64,000 nt of DNA, taken from Paenibacillus sp. NEAU-GSW1 (GTDB taxonomy: Bacteria > Bacillota > Bacilli > Paenibacillales > Paenibacillaceae). The stretch lies in assembly GCF_009737085.1 (NCBI RefSeq), contig NZ_WOVL01000011.1:1-64000 (forward strand), read 5' to 3'. The notes below the pieces were generated by a model that was not told where the DNA came from, ran no database searches, and saw only the letters and a program-made list of their open reading frames with translations. Shown here piece by piece: positions 8,432 through 16,770 of the stretch. Each line of letters begins with the position of its first letter. The first letter of the stretch is position 1. Position numbers and translations under genes: made by a program.

Positions 8432-9225
8432 TGGCAAAGGAGACAAAGAACGCTGCACTCGAGCTGAAATCGGTTTGCAAGAGCTTTGGGAGAGCAGGAT
8501 CGCCATCTTATAAGCAAGTATTGACCGACCTCAGTCTGGAGGTAGCCGATGGCGAATTCGTAACCATAATCGGTCCTTCGGGCAGCGGAAAGACGACGCT
8601 GTTTCAACTCATTGGCGGATTGCAGCCGTTGACGAAGGGCGAGATATGGATCGGCGGCCGCGAGACGACGGGCTTGCGCGGCAATATTTCCTATATGCCT
8701 CAACAGGCAGCGCTTATGCCCTGGCTGTCTGTGCGCAGCAATATTGAGCTGGCGCTGCAGATTGCAGGAACGGCGAAGAAAGCTGCGAAAGCAGCGGCAG
8801 AGGAGTGGCTGGCGCGAATCGGATTGGACGCGTATGCGGACGGTTATCCGCATACGTTGTCGGGCGGCATGCAGCAGCGCGTATCGTTTCTGCGCGCACT
8901 GCTGTCGCCGCAGCCTCTCATGCTGCTGGATGAGCCTTTCGGCGCGCTTGATGCAATGACGCGCCAGCAGATGCAGCGCTGGCTGCTGTCGATTTGGGAA
9001 GCGAATCGACGCTCGGTGCTGTTCGTGACGCACAGCATCGAGGAGGCGCTTCTGCTGTCCGACCGGATTGTTGTGCTGTCGGCCGCGCCAGCGATTGTTG
9101 TGGAACATTTGACGGTGCCGTTCGCAAGACCTCGCGCCGAGTCGCTCTGGACCGATCCTGCGTTTAACGCGATGAAGCAGCATATTTACGATCTGCTTCA
9201 GCAGACGCCGAAAGAGGAGGGTTAG
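8431..9225 (+). CDS. thiZ: ABC transporter ATP-binding protein, ThiZ-like
   Basis: This 264-residue ATPase energises the thiamine-precursor importer. It shows Walker A GPSGSGKTT at about residue 49, a Q-loop region YMPQQAALMPW, the signature LSGGMQQR, Walker B LMLLDEPFGALD and the switch His in FVTHSIEEALLLSD. This is the nitrate/taurine/HMP subgroup of ABC ATPases. It begins at the base that ends the permease gene and is four bases from the TatD-like gene. All catalytic motifs are intact. Confidence 0.92.
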   Translation: MAKETKNAALELKSVCKSFGRAGSPSYKQVLTDLSLEVADGEFVTIIGPSGSGKTTLFQLIGGLQPLTKGEIWIGGRETTGLRGNISYMPQQAALMPWLSVRSNIELALQIAGTAKKAAKAAAEEWLARIGLDAYADGYPHTLSGGMQQRVSFLRALLSPQPLMLLDEPFGALDAMTRQQMQRWLLSIWEANRRSVLFVTHSIEEALLLSDRIVVLSAAPAIVVEHLTVPFARPRAESLWTDPAFNAMKQHIYDLLQQTPKEEG

Positions 9226-9229
9226 CCGC

Positions 9230-10039
9230 ATGTATCGGGGAATTGACGCGCATATCCATCTGGATAAATATGAGCCGGCAGAACGCCAGCCGATGCTTGA
9301 TTTAGCTTTTGAAAGCGGCATTGCAGCGGTTATAGCCGTATCTATGGATGAGCGTTCCTGCGAGGAGACGAGGCGGCTTGCGCAGCTGAATTCGGGCAGG
9401 GTGCATCCGGCTTACGGCTTTCATCCGGAGCAGCCTCTTCCCGATGAAGCATCATTTGAGCGGTTGTTTGGTTGGATTCGAGCCCGCCATCTGGCGGGCG
9501 AAGCGTTTGCTATCGGTGAGGTGGGCTTGCCTTATTATTCGCGAACGGAATGCGAAGAAAAAGGCGAGCCGTTCGACGAGGCGCCTTATGTTGCGCTGCT
9601 TGATCGCTTCGCTGCGCTCGCGGCCGAGTTGGATCGGCCGCTGGTGCTGCACGCGGTTTACGAGGATGGAGCGAAAGCTTGTGAAATAGCGGCACGGCAT
9701 GGCGTTCGCCGTGTTCATTTTCATTGGTTCAAAGGCGACAAGGAGACGATCGCAACGATGATCGAGCGCGGTTATCGCATATCGGTCACGCCGGATGTCG
9801 CTTATGAAATAGAAATTCAGCAGCTGGTTCGCGATTATCCGCTCGAGCTTATGATGATCGAGACGGACGGACCGTGGCCTTTTGAAGCCGAATTTGCCGG
9901 AAGGCGAACGGAGCCGGTTATGGCGCTCGAATCCATTGCCCGGATTGCCGCGCTAAAACAGCAGGATCCGGAGGTTGCGGCGCGGATTTTGCTCCGAAAT
10001 ACAGCCGAATTTTACGGAATAGAATTAATGGACAGATAG
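9230..10039 (+). CDS. TatD-family metal-dependent hydrolase in the thiamine operon
   Basis: This 269-residue TIM-barrel hydrolase has the TatD metal ligands: DAHIHLD at residues 5-11, the Glu in AIGEVGLPYY, His in LVLHAVYEDG, His in VHFHWFKG and Asp in MIETDGPW. It is divergent from housekeeping TatD nucleases, which usually have GEIGLDYY at the Glu motif. It starts four bases after thiZ behind a GAGGAGGG site, so it is almost certainly in the riboswitch-controlled transcript. A role in processing an imported or damaged thiamine compound is inference from that position; the family alone would only predict phosphoesterase or amidohydrolase chemistry. Confidence 0.85.
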   Translation: MYRGIDAHIHLDKYEPAERQPMLDLAFESGIAAVIAVSMDERSCEETRRLAQLNSGRVHPAYGFHPEQPLPDEASFERLFGWIRARHLAGEAFAIGEVGLPYYSRTECEEKGEPFDEAPYVALLDRFAALAAELDRPLVLHAVYEDGAKACEIAARHGVRRVHFHWFKGDKETIATMIERGYRISVTPDVAYEIEIQQLVRDYPLELMMIETDGPWPFEAEFAGRRTEPVMALESIARIAALKQQDPEVAARILLRNTAEFYGIELMDR

Positions 10040-10376
10040 ACGGGGGCTACTCGTCTATTTCTTTTTGTAAAACCTTTATTGGAAAAATCCACTAACTTAT
10101 GCTTGTTCGCCTTGATTTGGGGCTCTATGATGGAAAAACCCACTAACTTTCGCCCGTTCGCCTCAATCTGGAGCTCTATATTGGAAAAATCCACTAACTC
10201 GCGTCAAACCGCTTAAAGTGAGGCTCTATCCACTAAAAATCCACTAACTTTACCCGCCCCCATAACAATAATGAAAAATAGCCTTCGACACAGACGCTAA
10301 TGCCTAGGTCAAGCCGTTACCTTTTGAATCATCCAAAATATGCTATATAAAACGCACGGGATATAGGAGGATATCG
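10040..10376. other. Intergenic region holding the repeats and the next promoter
   Basis: Of the 337 bases between the TatD-like gene and the glycosyltransferase, about half is the 51-bp repeat array. ACGGGGGCTACTCGTC just after the TatD stop could form a weak hairpin. No clear intrinsic terminator was found. An AT-rich TATATAA near 10355 is the best -10 candidate for the next gene. Confidence 0.4.
10081..10255 (-). repeat. Tandem 51-bp repeat, 3.4 copies (locus A)
   Basis: Copies start at 10081, 10132 and 10183, with a partial copy at 10234, so the period is exactly 51. Each starts with GGAAAAATCCACTAACT or a close variant and ends with GGCTCTAT or GAGCTCTAT; the middle is more variable. 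Read on the minus strand, the unit has the same conserved blocks and period as the repeat at 32060. A period of 17 codons keeps a meaningless frame open through it. Confidence 0.9.
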
Positions 10377-11558
10377 ATGGTATCAATCGGGGTGTTTTGG
10401 GGCTACTCCTTCGCTGCATCGTTTGACAAGGAAGGGATAGGCAGATACTTCTTTCGCTTAATAGAAGGTATGCTCTCGAAGCAAGTCTATCAAATGAAAA
10501 TAGCGTTTCAAGAATGCAACCGCGAAGAAATCGTCCGCGTTCTCCAGCCGCTGAAAGACATTTACGGCGATAAGCTGGAGCTGATTCGGTTCATTAACGT
10601 GCCGGAATTGAACATGCGGGCTAAAGTCGATCTTTGGATTGTGCCTTATGTGGGCTTGGAAAATGCGCTTCAGCTTGAAAAGCCTTATTTGCTCTGTCTG
10701 CATGACCTTGTGTACCGCCATCCGATCATGAGCGATATTTACCGTTCGAAGCATCCTGAAGCTTGCGCTCAATTGGATCGTCTCGCTCCGTTAATGTGCG
10801 CGAAGGCGGTTGCTGTTATTTTCAATTCGGAATATATTTTGCAATTTGACGGATTGCAAGGGATGGGACTGCCGAAATGGAAAACAGCGCTCATCCGCAC
10901 ATCCGCGCCGGTAGAAGAATTTCAGTTGTTCGGGTTAATGACGGAGCGTGCGCTTCGGCAAAAATATAACTTGCATCAGCCGTATTTCTTGTTCCCTTCC
11001 GCTGTGCGCTATCATAAAAATCATGACCGCCTCGTTCAAGCTTTTTTAAATTTCCTTCATTCGAGGGAAGGGCGCCGTTCGAACGTACAGCTCGTTTTCA
11101 CCGATTTGCTTCACAATCATCCGATGGGAGTCGAAATCGAGAAGATCATAATGAGCTGCGGCATCGTATCCTATCGCAATCAAATTCGCTTTATCGGCCG
11201 CATCCCGTCGCAGGATTTGCCCAGTTTATACCGTTATGCGAAAGGGACGATCGTGCCTACGCTGTTTGAGGGCAACGTCCCTTTCCCGCTGCTGGAATCT
11301 TTAACGATGGATACGCCGCTTGCGGTCAGCCGAATTCCGGTGACGACGGAGCTTGTAAAAAATTTGGATCATTTCATTCATTTCGACCCGTATTCGGTAA
11401 CGGAAATGCAGGAGGCAATATCGAAGCTGTGGCAAGCGGACGAATCGGTTGTGAAACGGCAGCAGCATGAGCTTCGCGACGTGCTCAAGCGAAGATGGTC
11501 CGATGTGGCAACGGAATACGGCAATGTCATCAGCAATGTGCTTAACGCTTTAAAGTAG
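10377..11558 (+). CDS. Glycosyltransferase, family 4/1
   Basis: This 393-residue GT-B glycosyltransferase probably transfers a sugar from a nucleotide donor to an envelope acceptor. The N-terminus SIGVFWGYSFAASFDKEGIG contains the donor-domain glycine loop; the C-terminal half has PYFLFPSAVRYHKNHDRL, typical of the second Rossmann domain, and FEGNVPFPLLESLTMDTPL, the E-x7-E nucleotide-sugar motif. ATG 10377 is preceded by AGGAGG with normal spacing. No membrane segment is visible. The genes that follow (glucosaminidase, L,D-transpeptidase, O-acetyltransferase) all act on the cell wall, but the target sugar is unknown. Confidence 0.85.
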   Translation: MVSIGVFWGYSFAASFDKEGIGRYFFRLIEGMLSKQVYQMKIAFQECNREEIVRVLQPLKDIYGDKLELIRFINVPELNMRAKVDLWIVPYVGLENALQLEKPYLLCLHDLVYRHPIMSDIYRSKHPEACAQLDRLAPLMCAKAVAVIFNSEYILQFDGLQGMGLPKWKTALIRTSAPVEEFQLFGLMTERALRQKYNLHQPYFLFPSAVRYHKNHDRLVQAFLNFLHSREGRRSNVQLVFTDLLHNHPMGVEIEKIIMSCGIVSYRNQIRFIGRIPSQDLPSLYRYAKGTIVPTLFEGNVPFPLLESLTMDTPLAVSRIPVTTELVKNLDHFIHFDPYSVTEMQEAISKLWQADESVVKRQQHELRDVLKRRWSDVATEYGNVISNVLNALK

Positions 11559-11570
11559 AGGAGGGGGCGA

Positions 11571-12359
11571 ATGGCTGCAACGAGCCGAAAAGACTTCATC
11601 GCGGCAATTGCCTCGACGGTCGTTCAAGTAAGCCGTGAGGGAGCGATTCTTCTGCCCTCGGTTAGGCTTGCGCAATGCTTGCTGGAGACTGGCGGCGTTA
11701 TTCATCCATGGTACAATCTGGGCGGCATCAAGGCGAACGGCGTTCCGAACAAATATTGGCATGGCGATGCCGTCGTAAAAGGGACGTGGGAGCATGTCGA
11801 TGGACGAAACGCGGATATGAAAGCCGCATTCCGCGCTTACAGCAGTGTGTATCATTATATGAAGGATCAGGAGCTGCTGCTCGCCAAGCCGCGCTACGAT
11901 CGGGTGAAAGCGGCAGGGACTCCAGAAATGCAGGCGCAAATGCTCCGAGTTTGCGGCTATGCGACAGACCCTTCCTATGAAAGTAAACTGATATCGATCA
12001 TTAACCAATACGGTTTACAACAATATGATATCGTAGCTTCCTCGGCGCCGGTCGATAGACCGTCTCTAACCGGACCGTTGAAAGGCGCGGCTGCTGCGCC
12101 GATATTAAGGAACGGCCTCGTCGTTTCGAATGGCTGGCGATTGTCTGGCGGCACCGTATGGGTGCCGGTCCGCAAGCTTGGCGAGTCGCTCGGCGGAGCG
12201 GTTGGATGGACCGGCACAAAGGCGACGGTTAATGGCACGGAGCTGGATACGCTGCTTGATGTCCGCACCGGCTATGTGGCCGTGCGGTCGCTGGCCGCCG
12301 CTTTGGGCATGCAGGCGGTATGGGAGCAGCAGACCGGAACGGTCACGCTGAAAAAATAA
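11571..12359 (+). CDS. Glucosaminidase-domain protein with copper-amine-oxidase-like stalk domain
   Basis: Residues 1-155 form a mannosyl-glycoprotein endo-beta-N-acetylglucosaminidase (LytG/FlgJ type) domain, with the catalytic Glu in QCLLETGGV near residue 45, then YNLGGIK and the FRAYSSVYHYMKDQ region. Residues 185-262 resemble the N-terminal copper amine oxidase/stalk domain common in Paenibacillus surface proteins (SNGWRLSGGTVWVPVRKLGE, then VRSLAAALGM). No signal peptide is seen, so export by a usual route is uncertain; it may work in the spore or through lysis. The gene is 12 bases after the glycosyltransferase, behind GAGGAGGGG. Confidence 0.88.
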   Translation: MAATSRKDFIAAIASTVVQVSREGAILLPSVRLAQCLLETGGVIHPWYNLGGIKANGVPNKYWHGDAVVKGTWEHVDGRNADMKAAFRAYSSVYHYMKDQELLLAKPRYDRVKAAGTPEMQAQMLRVCGYATDPSYESKLISIINQYGLQQYDIVASSAPVDRPSLTGPLKGAAAAPILRNGLVVSNGWRLSGGTVWVPVRKLGESLGGAVGWTGTKATVNGTELDTLLDVRTGYVAVRSLAAALGMQAVWEQQTGTVTLKK

Positions 12360-12404
12360 CGGTTGCATTAGCGCGAAGCAACGCGCGCTTGCGCCAAAAT
12401 AAAT

Positions 12405-12427
12405 AAAAGCCCCGGCAAGGGGCTTTT
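12405..12427. terminator. Bidirectional intrinsic terminator
   Basis: AAAAGCCCC, GGCAA loop region and GGGGCTTTT form a perfect stem between convergent genes; T and A runs on both sides allow use by both strands. Confidence 0.85.
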
Positions 12428-12441
12428 GGCGTTATTTACCA

Positions 12442-12780
12442 TTACGGTCGAATCGTTACTCTCGTGTGGATGGGCACAATTTGCGACAGGGCGACGACAT
12501 CCTCGTTGTACATGCGAATACAGCCATGCGACACCAGCCGTCCAATGGAGGATGGATCATTCGTTCCGTGAATGCCGTAATGCGGCTTGGACAGTCCCAT
12601 CCAAAAGGCGCCAAAAGGCCCTCCGGGATTCGGTTGTTTGTTTATAATTGTAAATTCGCCGGTTGGCGTCTGTGTGACCATGCGCCCTATGCCGACCGGA
12701 AACGAACGGACGACGATGTTTCCATCGAGCAAATGAAGCATACGGTCCGATAAGTCGACGATGATGCGGTATACGGGCAT
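12442..12780 (-). CDS. L,D-transpeptidase (YkuD family)
   Basis: This protein of 112 residues consists of little more than the YkuD catalytic domain. The motif is complete: HGTND with His71, then SHGCIRM with His85 and nucleophile Cys87. Such enzymes make 3-3 peptidoglycan cross-links. I place the start at ATG 12780 because AAGAGGTGG lies 9 bases upstream; an in-frame extension of 15 residues to 12825 lacks such a site. There is no signal peptide or LysM domain, unlike B. subtilis YkuD, so location is unclear; a spore role is possible. It is convergent with the glucosaminidase gene. Confidence 0.9.
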   Translation of the reverse strand: MPVYRIIVDLSDRMLHLLDGNIVVRSFPVGIGRMVTQTPTGEFTIINKQPNPGGPFGAFWMGLSKPHYGIHGTNDPSSIGRLVSHGCIRMYNEDVVALSQIVPIHTRVTIRP

Positions 12781-13167
12781 CGCTGCTGTCCACCTCTTTT
12801 TATCGGGATCTTTGAGCTCAAACATCTATATGAGCAAAGAAGCGATGCCGACACGGCTCTATTGAAGATGGGCTAGACTGCAGCTGTTTGACGACCGCGA
12901 GAAATAACGAAAGAATAAAACCCGATGTCATAAACGATGATCTTATCCCATCCAATTTCCTCCTAATCGTTATGACTCAGCTTAAATAGGTTACAACATA
13001 TGTAATTAAAATGGAATCATTTAGGCGGAATTGAGTATGCGGAAATTGCCGGAAAGTTGAAAAAAATGTAACAATATCTGATTCTAAAAGGAAGTTTCGA
13101 CTTTGGCAGGAATTGGCCGTTATGTCTCCGAAATGTACCATTTTATGCTTATAGAAGGAGGTGCGTC
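12781..13167. other. Intergenic region upstream of the L,D-transpeptidase and acyltransferase genes
   Basis: This 387-bp AT-rich region separates two divergent genes and must contain both promoters. TTACAACATATGTAA near 12991 is an imperfect dyad of TTACA/TGTAA arms. TTGAAA near 13055 with GATTCT 17 bases on is a weak promoter candidate for the acyltransferase. I see no coding sequence with family character. Confidence 0.35.
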
Positions 13168-15018
13168 GTGCTCGATTCAGGCAAAGGCAGCAGAAGGTAC
13201 ATGCCAGGATTGGACGGCCTGCGCGCTCTCGCGGTGCTTGCCGTCATCGCTTACCATCTCCGTATTCCAGGCATGGAAGGCGGTCTGGTTGGCGTAACGA
13301 TCTTTTTCGTGCTGTCCGGTTATTTGATTACCGATATATTGCTCATTCAAAGAGAACAGCACGGCGGCTTTGCCTTGCGGCTGTTCTGGATAAGGCGAGC
13401 TAGAAGATTGCTTCCGGCGATGCTGCTCATGCTTGCGCTAAGTTCGCTATGGTTGATCGCGAGCGATGCAAGCAGGCTTCTGTCCTTAAGGGACGAGCTG
13501 TTGTCCGGACTTGTCTATATGTATAATTGGCAAATGATTGCTCAGCAAGTTTCGTATTTCGAAAGCTTTGGACCGCCTTCTCCGTTCGGTCATATCTGGT
13601 CGCTGGCGGTGGAGGAGCAGTTTTATGTTGTTTGGCCGTTGGCCTTGGCTCTCTTGATTCGAATGGTCAAACGACGCGGCAAGCTTGTTCTTTGGCTGCT
13701 TGGCGGCGCGGCTTGCTCGGCAATGATGATGGCCATGCTCTATCACCCCGGCGAAGACCCGAGCCGAGTGTATTACGGAACGGACACGAGGGCATTTGCT
13801 TTGCTGCTTGGTTCTGCTTTAGCGGTTGTATGGCCGAGCCGCAGATTGTCGACCCGTTTGGACAAGCGCGGCAGTCAGGTGCTGGATGGGATCGGCATCG
13901 CCAGCTTGGCGGTACTTCTATTATTTATTTTGAGGGTGGGCCATTACAGCCCGTTTCTTTACCGAGGAGGCATGTTTGCCGCTGCTGTCGCGACGGCTGC
14001 GCTCACTGCAGTGCTCGCGCATCCAGCAAGCAGGCTTGGTAAATTAGCAAGCGGATTGAAATGGATTGGCGTCCGCTCCTACGGCATCTATTTATACCAT
14101 TACCCGATCATCGTGCTGACGACGCCGCTTGCAGAGTCGCAGCAATTTCATCTGCTGCGTTCTTTGGCGCAGATGACGGCAACATTATTGCTTGCCGAGC
14201 TATCTTATCGGTTCGTCGAAATGCCGATTCGCCAAGGGGAATTAGCGAGCATGGTCACTCAGTTTCGCAGGCGAACCGGCCTAGTGAGGCTAGGTAAGGA
14301 ATCTGTCGTTGCCATCGTTGCTTTAGTCGTGCTTGGGGCTTGCCTGGCAGCCAATTCCGACAATGGCCAACTGTTGAAGGTTAAAGCGGAGGCAGCCGAA
14401 ACCGTGTCGACGGCTGCTGCGGATGCGATTGAACCTTTGGCAAGCGCGGAACAAATAGACAGCGAGGCAACGCCAACTCCAGAGCCTGCCCCTGTACAAA
14501 CAATGGCTGCGACTGCAGGTGCTTCGTCACAACCGTCGGTCGTGCTTCAAGGCGACCGGATAACCGTAATAGGCGACTCGGTCATCTTGGGCGTCGTTTC
14601 GCACTTAGAGAAACGAATCCCGGGCATTGGGATTGATGGAAAAATCGGAAGGCAGCTTAAACAGGCGAATGCTGTTGTGGAGCAATTGAAAGAAGACGGA
14701 CGTTTGGGCGAAACGGTCGTTATCGAGCTCGGCTCCAATGGCGCGTTTACGAATAAGCAGCTAACCGCTCTTATAAGCGCAATCGGCGATGACCGGCGCA
14801 TAATGCTGATCAATACGAGAGTGCCGAAGGAATGGCAAAACACCGTCAATGAGATGCTTTCGGAAACGGCGGAAGCAAGTGAAGGCCGTGTTGAGCTGGT
14901 GGACTGGTTTGCGGCGAGCGAACAAGAAGAGGGCTATTTTGCCGATGACGGCGTTCACTTGACAAGGACCGGCGCTGAAGCGTATGCCGATATGTTGATG
15001 CAGTCGCTTCTTCAATAA
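13168..15018 (+). CDS. OatA-like acyltransferase with C-terminal SGNH domain
   Basis: This 616-residue membrane protein probably O-acetylates a cell-wall polymer such as peptidoglycan. Residues 10-370 form the acyltransferase-3 domain of about ten membrane segments, with YMPGLDGLRALAVLAVIAYH (catalytic His) and FFVLSGYLITDILL. A low-complexity Ala/Glu/Pro linker spans about 410-460. Residues 465-616 are an extracellular SGNH hydrolase domain with IGDSVILG (Ser471), GSNG, and DDGVHLT (Asp594, His597) as catalytic residues. The GTG start follows AGAAGGAGGTG. This two-domain architecture matches OatA, which protects against lysozyme; the target here is not proven. Confidence 0.9.
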   Translation: MLDSGKGSRRYMPGLDGLRALAVLAVIAYHLRIPGMEGGLVGVTIFFVLSGYLITDILLIQREQHGGFALRLFWIRRARRLLPAMLLMLALSSLWLIASDASRLLSLRDELLSGLVYMYNWQMIAQQVSYFESFGPPSPFGHIWSLAVEEQFYVVWPLALALLIRMVKRRGKLVLWLLGGAACSAMMMAMLYHPGEDPSRVYYGTDTRAFALLLGSALAVVWPSRRLSTRLDKRGSQVLDGIGIASLAVLLLFILRVGHYSPFLYRGGMFAAAVATAALTAVLAHPASRLGKLASGLKWIGVRSYGIYLYHYPIIVLTTPLAESQQFHLLRSLAQMTATLLLAELSYRFVEMPIRQGELASMVTQFRRRTGLVRLGKESVVAIVALVVLGACLAANSDNGQLLKVKAEAAETVSTAAADAIEPLASAEQIDSEATPTPEPAPVQTMAATAGASSQPSVVLQGDRITVIGDSVILGVVSHLEKRIPGIGIDGKIGRQLKQANAVVEQLKEDGRLGETVVIELGSNGAFTNKQLTALISAIGDDRRIMLINTRVPKEWQNTVNEMLSETAEASEGRVELVDWFAASEQEEGYFADDGVHLTRTGAEAYADMLMQSLLQ

Positions 15019-15019
15019 A

Positions 15020-15112
15020 AAAATGGATTGCCGCAAGCTGCCGTTGGCCAGCCGTGGCAATCCATATATGTGTAGACGGCGGCTTGTACGACAGGCAGCC
15101 GTTTTTTTATTC
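15020..15112 (+). terminator. Hairpins and T-run after the acyltransferase gene
   Basis: ATGGATTGCC at about 15022 pairs perfectly with GGCAATCCAT at about 15055 across a long loop. A second, weaker stem (ACGGC/GCCGT) at 15075-15104 is followed by seven T. Together they probably end the acyltransferase transcript, and the T-run lies against the end of the opposing small gene. Confidence 0.6.
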
Positions 15113-15295
15113 GCTGGCGCCGAACAAGTAACTCGTTATTTTGGATATGTGGACAATGCAAATAAAATCAAGAAACAGCAGAATTGTGCCTTCGAATGCG
15201 GATATCGTCCCGTCATAGGCGAATAAAACGATCGACACCGCAGCAAGCCACAGATTCATAAGAATATACTCATAGAGCATTTTCACCGCTTCCAA
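15107..15295 (-). CDS. Small membrane protein of unknown function
   Basis: This frame encodes 62 residues, with two hydrophobic segments (about 14-27 and 37-52) separated by a short loop with Asp and Glu. I do not recognise the family. A TTG start at 15295 follows GGGAAAGGGG; an ATG at 15280 would also leave both membrane segments. AGGAGG lies further upstream near 15320. It is convergent with the acyltransferase gene and isolated from others. The amphipathic pattern and ribosome binding site favour a real gene, but conservation has not been tested. Confidence 0.5.
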   Translation of the reverse strand: MEAVKMLYEYILMNLWLAAVSIVLFAYDGTISAFEGTILLFLDFICIVHISKITSYLFGASE

Positions 15296-15668
15296 CGCCC
15301 CTTTCCCCGTAAACTCCTCCTACCATATATAATGATTTTATATCGCAATCGTGCATGTTATGTTGAAAATAGATTCGTGCAGGCCGAGGCGGTTGCGGAG
15401 CAAAAAAAATCGACCCTTGCCTTTCGGCAAGGGTCTTTCATGGGAGAGGAGAAACCGGACGAAGAGCTTATGGGGAAACGTAAGTCTTCTCCGCGGTTGT
15501 CTACGGCATCTTCCGACGCCGATGATTTTATCTTGTCCGCTTTGTGGGGGAATATACCTTCTCGGCCAAAAAAATATAGAACCATGACTGAAACGAGAGC
15601 AGAGCTTTTTCAACGAAAGGAAATTATGGTACGATAGCTTGGACAGCAAATGAAGGGGGCAAAAAGCA
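15296..15668. other. Gene-poor region with an orphan terminator
   Basis: No convincing gene is visible in these 373 bases. A 101-codon open frame at 15332-15637 has no family character and runs through a terminator hairpin. TACGAT near 15633 is a weak -10 candidate for rsmD. In B. subtilis the genes before ylbH are ylbF and ylbG; they are not here. Confidence 0.4.
15403..15438 (-). terminator. Strong intrinsic terminator, both strands possible
   Basis: GACCCTTGCC (15412-15421) and GGCAAGGGTC (15426-15435) form a perfect 10-bp stem with a 4-base loop. The minus-strand side is followed by eight T, the plus side only by three, so minus-strand termination is favoured. No minus-strand gene feeding it was found. 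Confidence 0.8.
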
Positions 15669-16262
15669 GTGAGAGTCATTGCGGGCGAGGCGAAAGGCCG
15701 CACGCTAAAGGCGGTTCCCGGGATGAATACGCGGCCTACGACGGATAAAGTGAAGGAAGCCATATTCAGCATGATTGGGCCGTATTTCGACGGCGGGTAT
15801 GCGCTGGATTTGTTCGCGGGCACAGGCGGGCTCGGAATCGAAGCTTGGAGCCGCGGAGTTGCCAAGACGGTCTTTATCGACCGCGAGAAAATAAGCGTTG
15901 ACATTGTGCGGCACAATACGGAAGCGGCAGGGATGGGAAGCGCGGCGGAAATTTACCGCAACGACGCGGAGCGGGCAATCAAGCTGCTGGAGAAGCGGGG
16001 TATCGCTTTCAAGCTTGTTTTTCTCGATCCGCCTTATCGGATCACGACGATGGACGAGCTAATGGTTGATTTGGCTGATCGTTCGATGCTGGAGGATGGC
16101 GCAGTGATCGTAGTCGAACATGATGCGGCCCATGAATACCCGGAGCATATCGAGCGGTTCGAGCAGATGAAGAAAACGAAGTACGGCGATACGGCAGTGA
16201 CCATCTATCGATACATAGCTAACGGCAGCAAGAATGGAGGACTTGAAGATGCAAGCGAATGA
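15669..16262 (+). CDS. rsmD: 16S rRNA (guanine966-N2)-methyltransferase RsmD
   Basis: This 197-residue SAM-dependent methyltransferase modifies G966 of 16S rRNA during 30S assembly. It shows [17 protein letters not shown] at the N-terminus, [14 protein letters not shown], the SAM loop [19 protein letters not shown] and the catalytic FLDPPYR (an N/D-PPY motif). The GTG start follows AAGGGGGC. Its 3' end overlaps coaD by 14 bases, the same arrangement as B. subtilis ylbH-ylbI. It opens the ylb cluster in this window. Confidence 0.93.
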   Translation: MRVIAGEAKGRTLKAVPGMNTRPTTDKVKEAIFSMIGPYFDGGYALDLFAGTGGLGIEAWSRGVAKTVFIDREKISVDIVRHNTEAAGMGSAAEIYRNDAERAIKLLEKRGIAFKLVFLDPPYRITTMDELMVDLADRSMLEDGAVIVVEHDAAHEYPEHIERFEQMKKTKYGDTAVTIYRYIANGSKNGGLEDASE

Positions 16263-16770
16263 GCAAGGAACTGCGGCTCAGCAATTGCGAATCGCTGTAT
16301 ATCCGGGAAGCTTTGATCCGGTTACGTACGGCCATTTGGACATTATCCGCCGTTCGGCGAAGCAATTTGACCAGCTAATCGTAGCTGTATTGAATAATAC
16401 GAGCAAAAACCCGCTTTTTACGGTGGAAGAGCGCAAAGAAATGCTAAGAGAAGTGACGAGCGATATTCCGAACGTGACAATTGACAGTTTCCGCGACCTG
16501 ACCGTACGTTTTGTGAAATCGCGCCAGGCAAATGTCATTATCCGCGGCATCCGCTCGGTGACGGATTTTGAATATGAGCTGACTCTCGCTTCAACGAATC
16601 GGCTTCTTGACAGCGAGATCGATACGATATTTATGATGACGAATCCAAAATATTCGTATTTGAGCTCCAGCATCGTAAAGGAAATCGCAATGTTCAAAGG
16701 GTACGTATCTGAGCTGGTGCCTGAAGAGATTGAAAAGCGTCTGGATGAAAAGTTTAAGTCCAGATCATAG
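16249..16770 (+). CDS. coaD: Pantetheine-phosphate adenylyltransferase CoaD
   Basis: This is the fourth step of coenzyme A synthesis, joining 4'-phosphopantetheine with ATP to give dephospho-CoA. The nucleotidyltransferase T/HxGH motif is in [16 protein letters not shown]; the second signature is [13 protein letters not shown]. At 173 residues it is slightly longer than the usual ~160 because of a short N-terminal extension. I chose ATG 16249 since GGAGG lies 8 bases upstream; the in-frame ATG at 16234 is inside that region. It overlaps rsmD at its 5' end and, tail to tail, ylbJ by 6 bases at its 3' end. Confidence 0.95.
   Translation: MQANEQGTAAQQLRIAVYPGSFDPVTYGHLDIIRRSAKQFDQLIVAVLNNTSKNPLFTVEERKEMLREVTSDIPNVTIDSFRDLTVRFVKSRQANVIIRGIRSVTDFEYELTLASTNRLLDSEIDTIFMMTNPKYSYLSSSIVKEIAMFKGYVSELVPEEIEKRLDEKFKSRS

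Noticed and set aside
8428..9321. 297-codon minus-strand frame
   Set aside because: Antisense to the thiZ ATPase; Arg/Gln-rich composition typical of shadows.
10012..10194. 60-codon open frame on the minus strand
   Set aside because: It is read through the 51-bp repeat units; 51 is divisible by three so the frame stays open. It has no ribosome site or family character.
10081..10255. Possible CRISPR array
   Set aside because: Units are contiguous with no unique spacers and no cas genes are near.
15332..15637. 101-codon plus-strand frame
   Set aside because: It crosses a perfect terminator hairpin and shows no recognisable domain or ribosome site.
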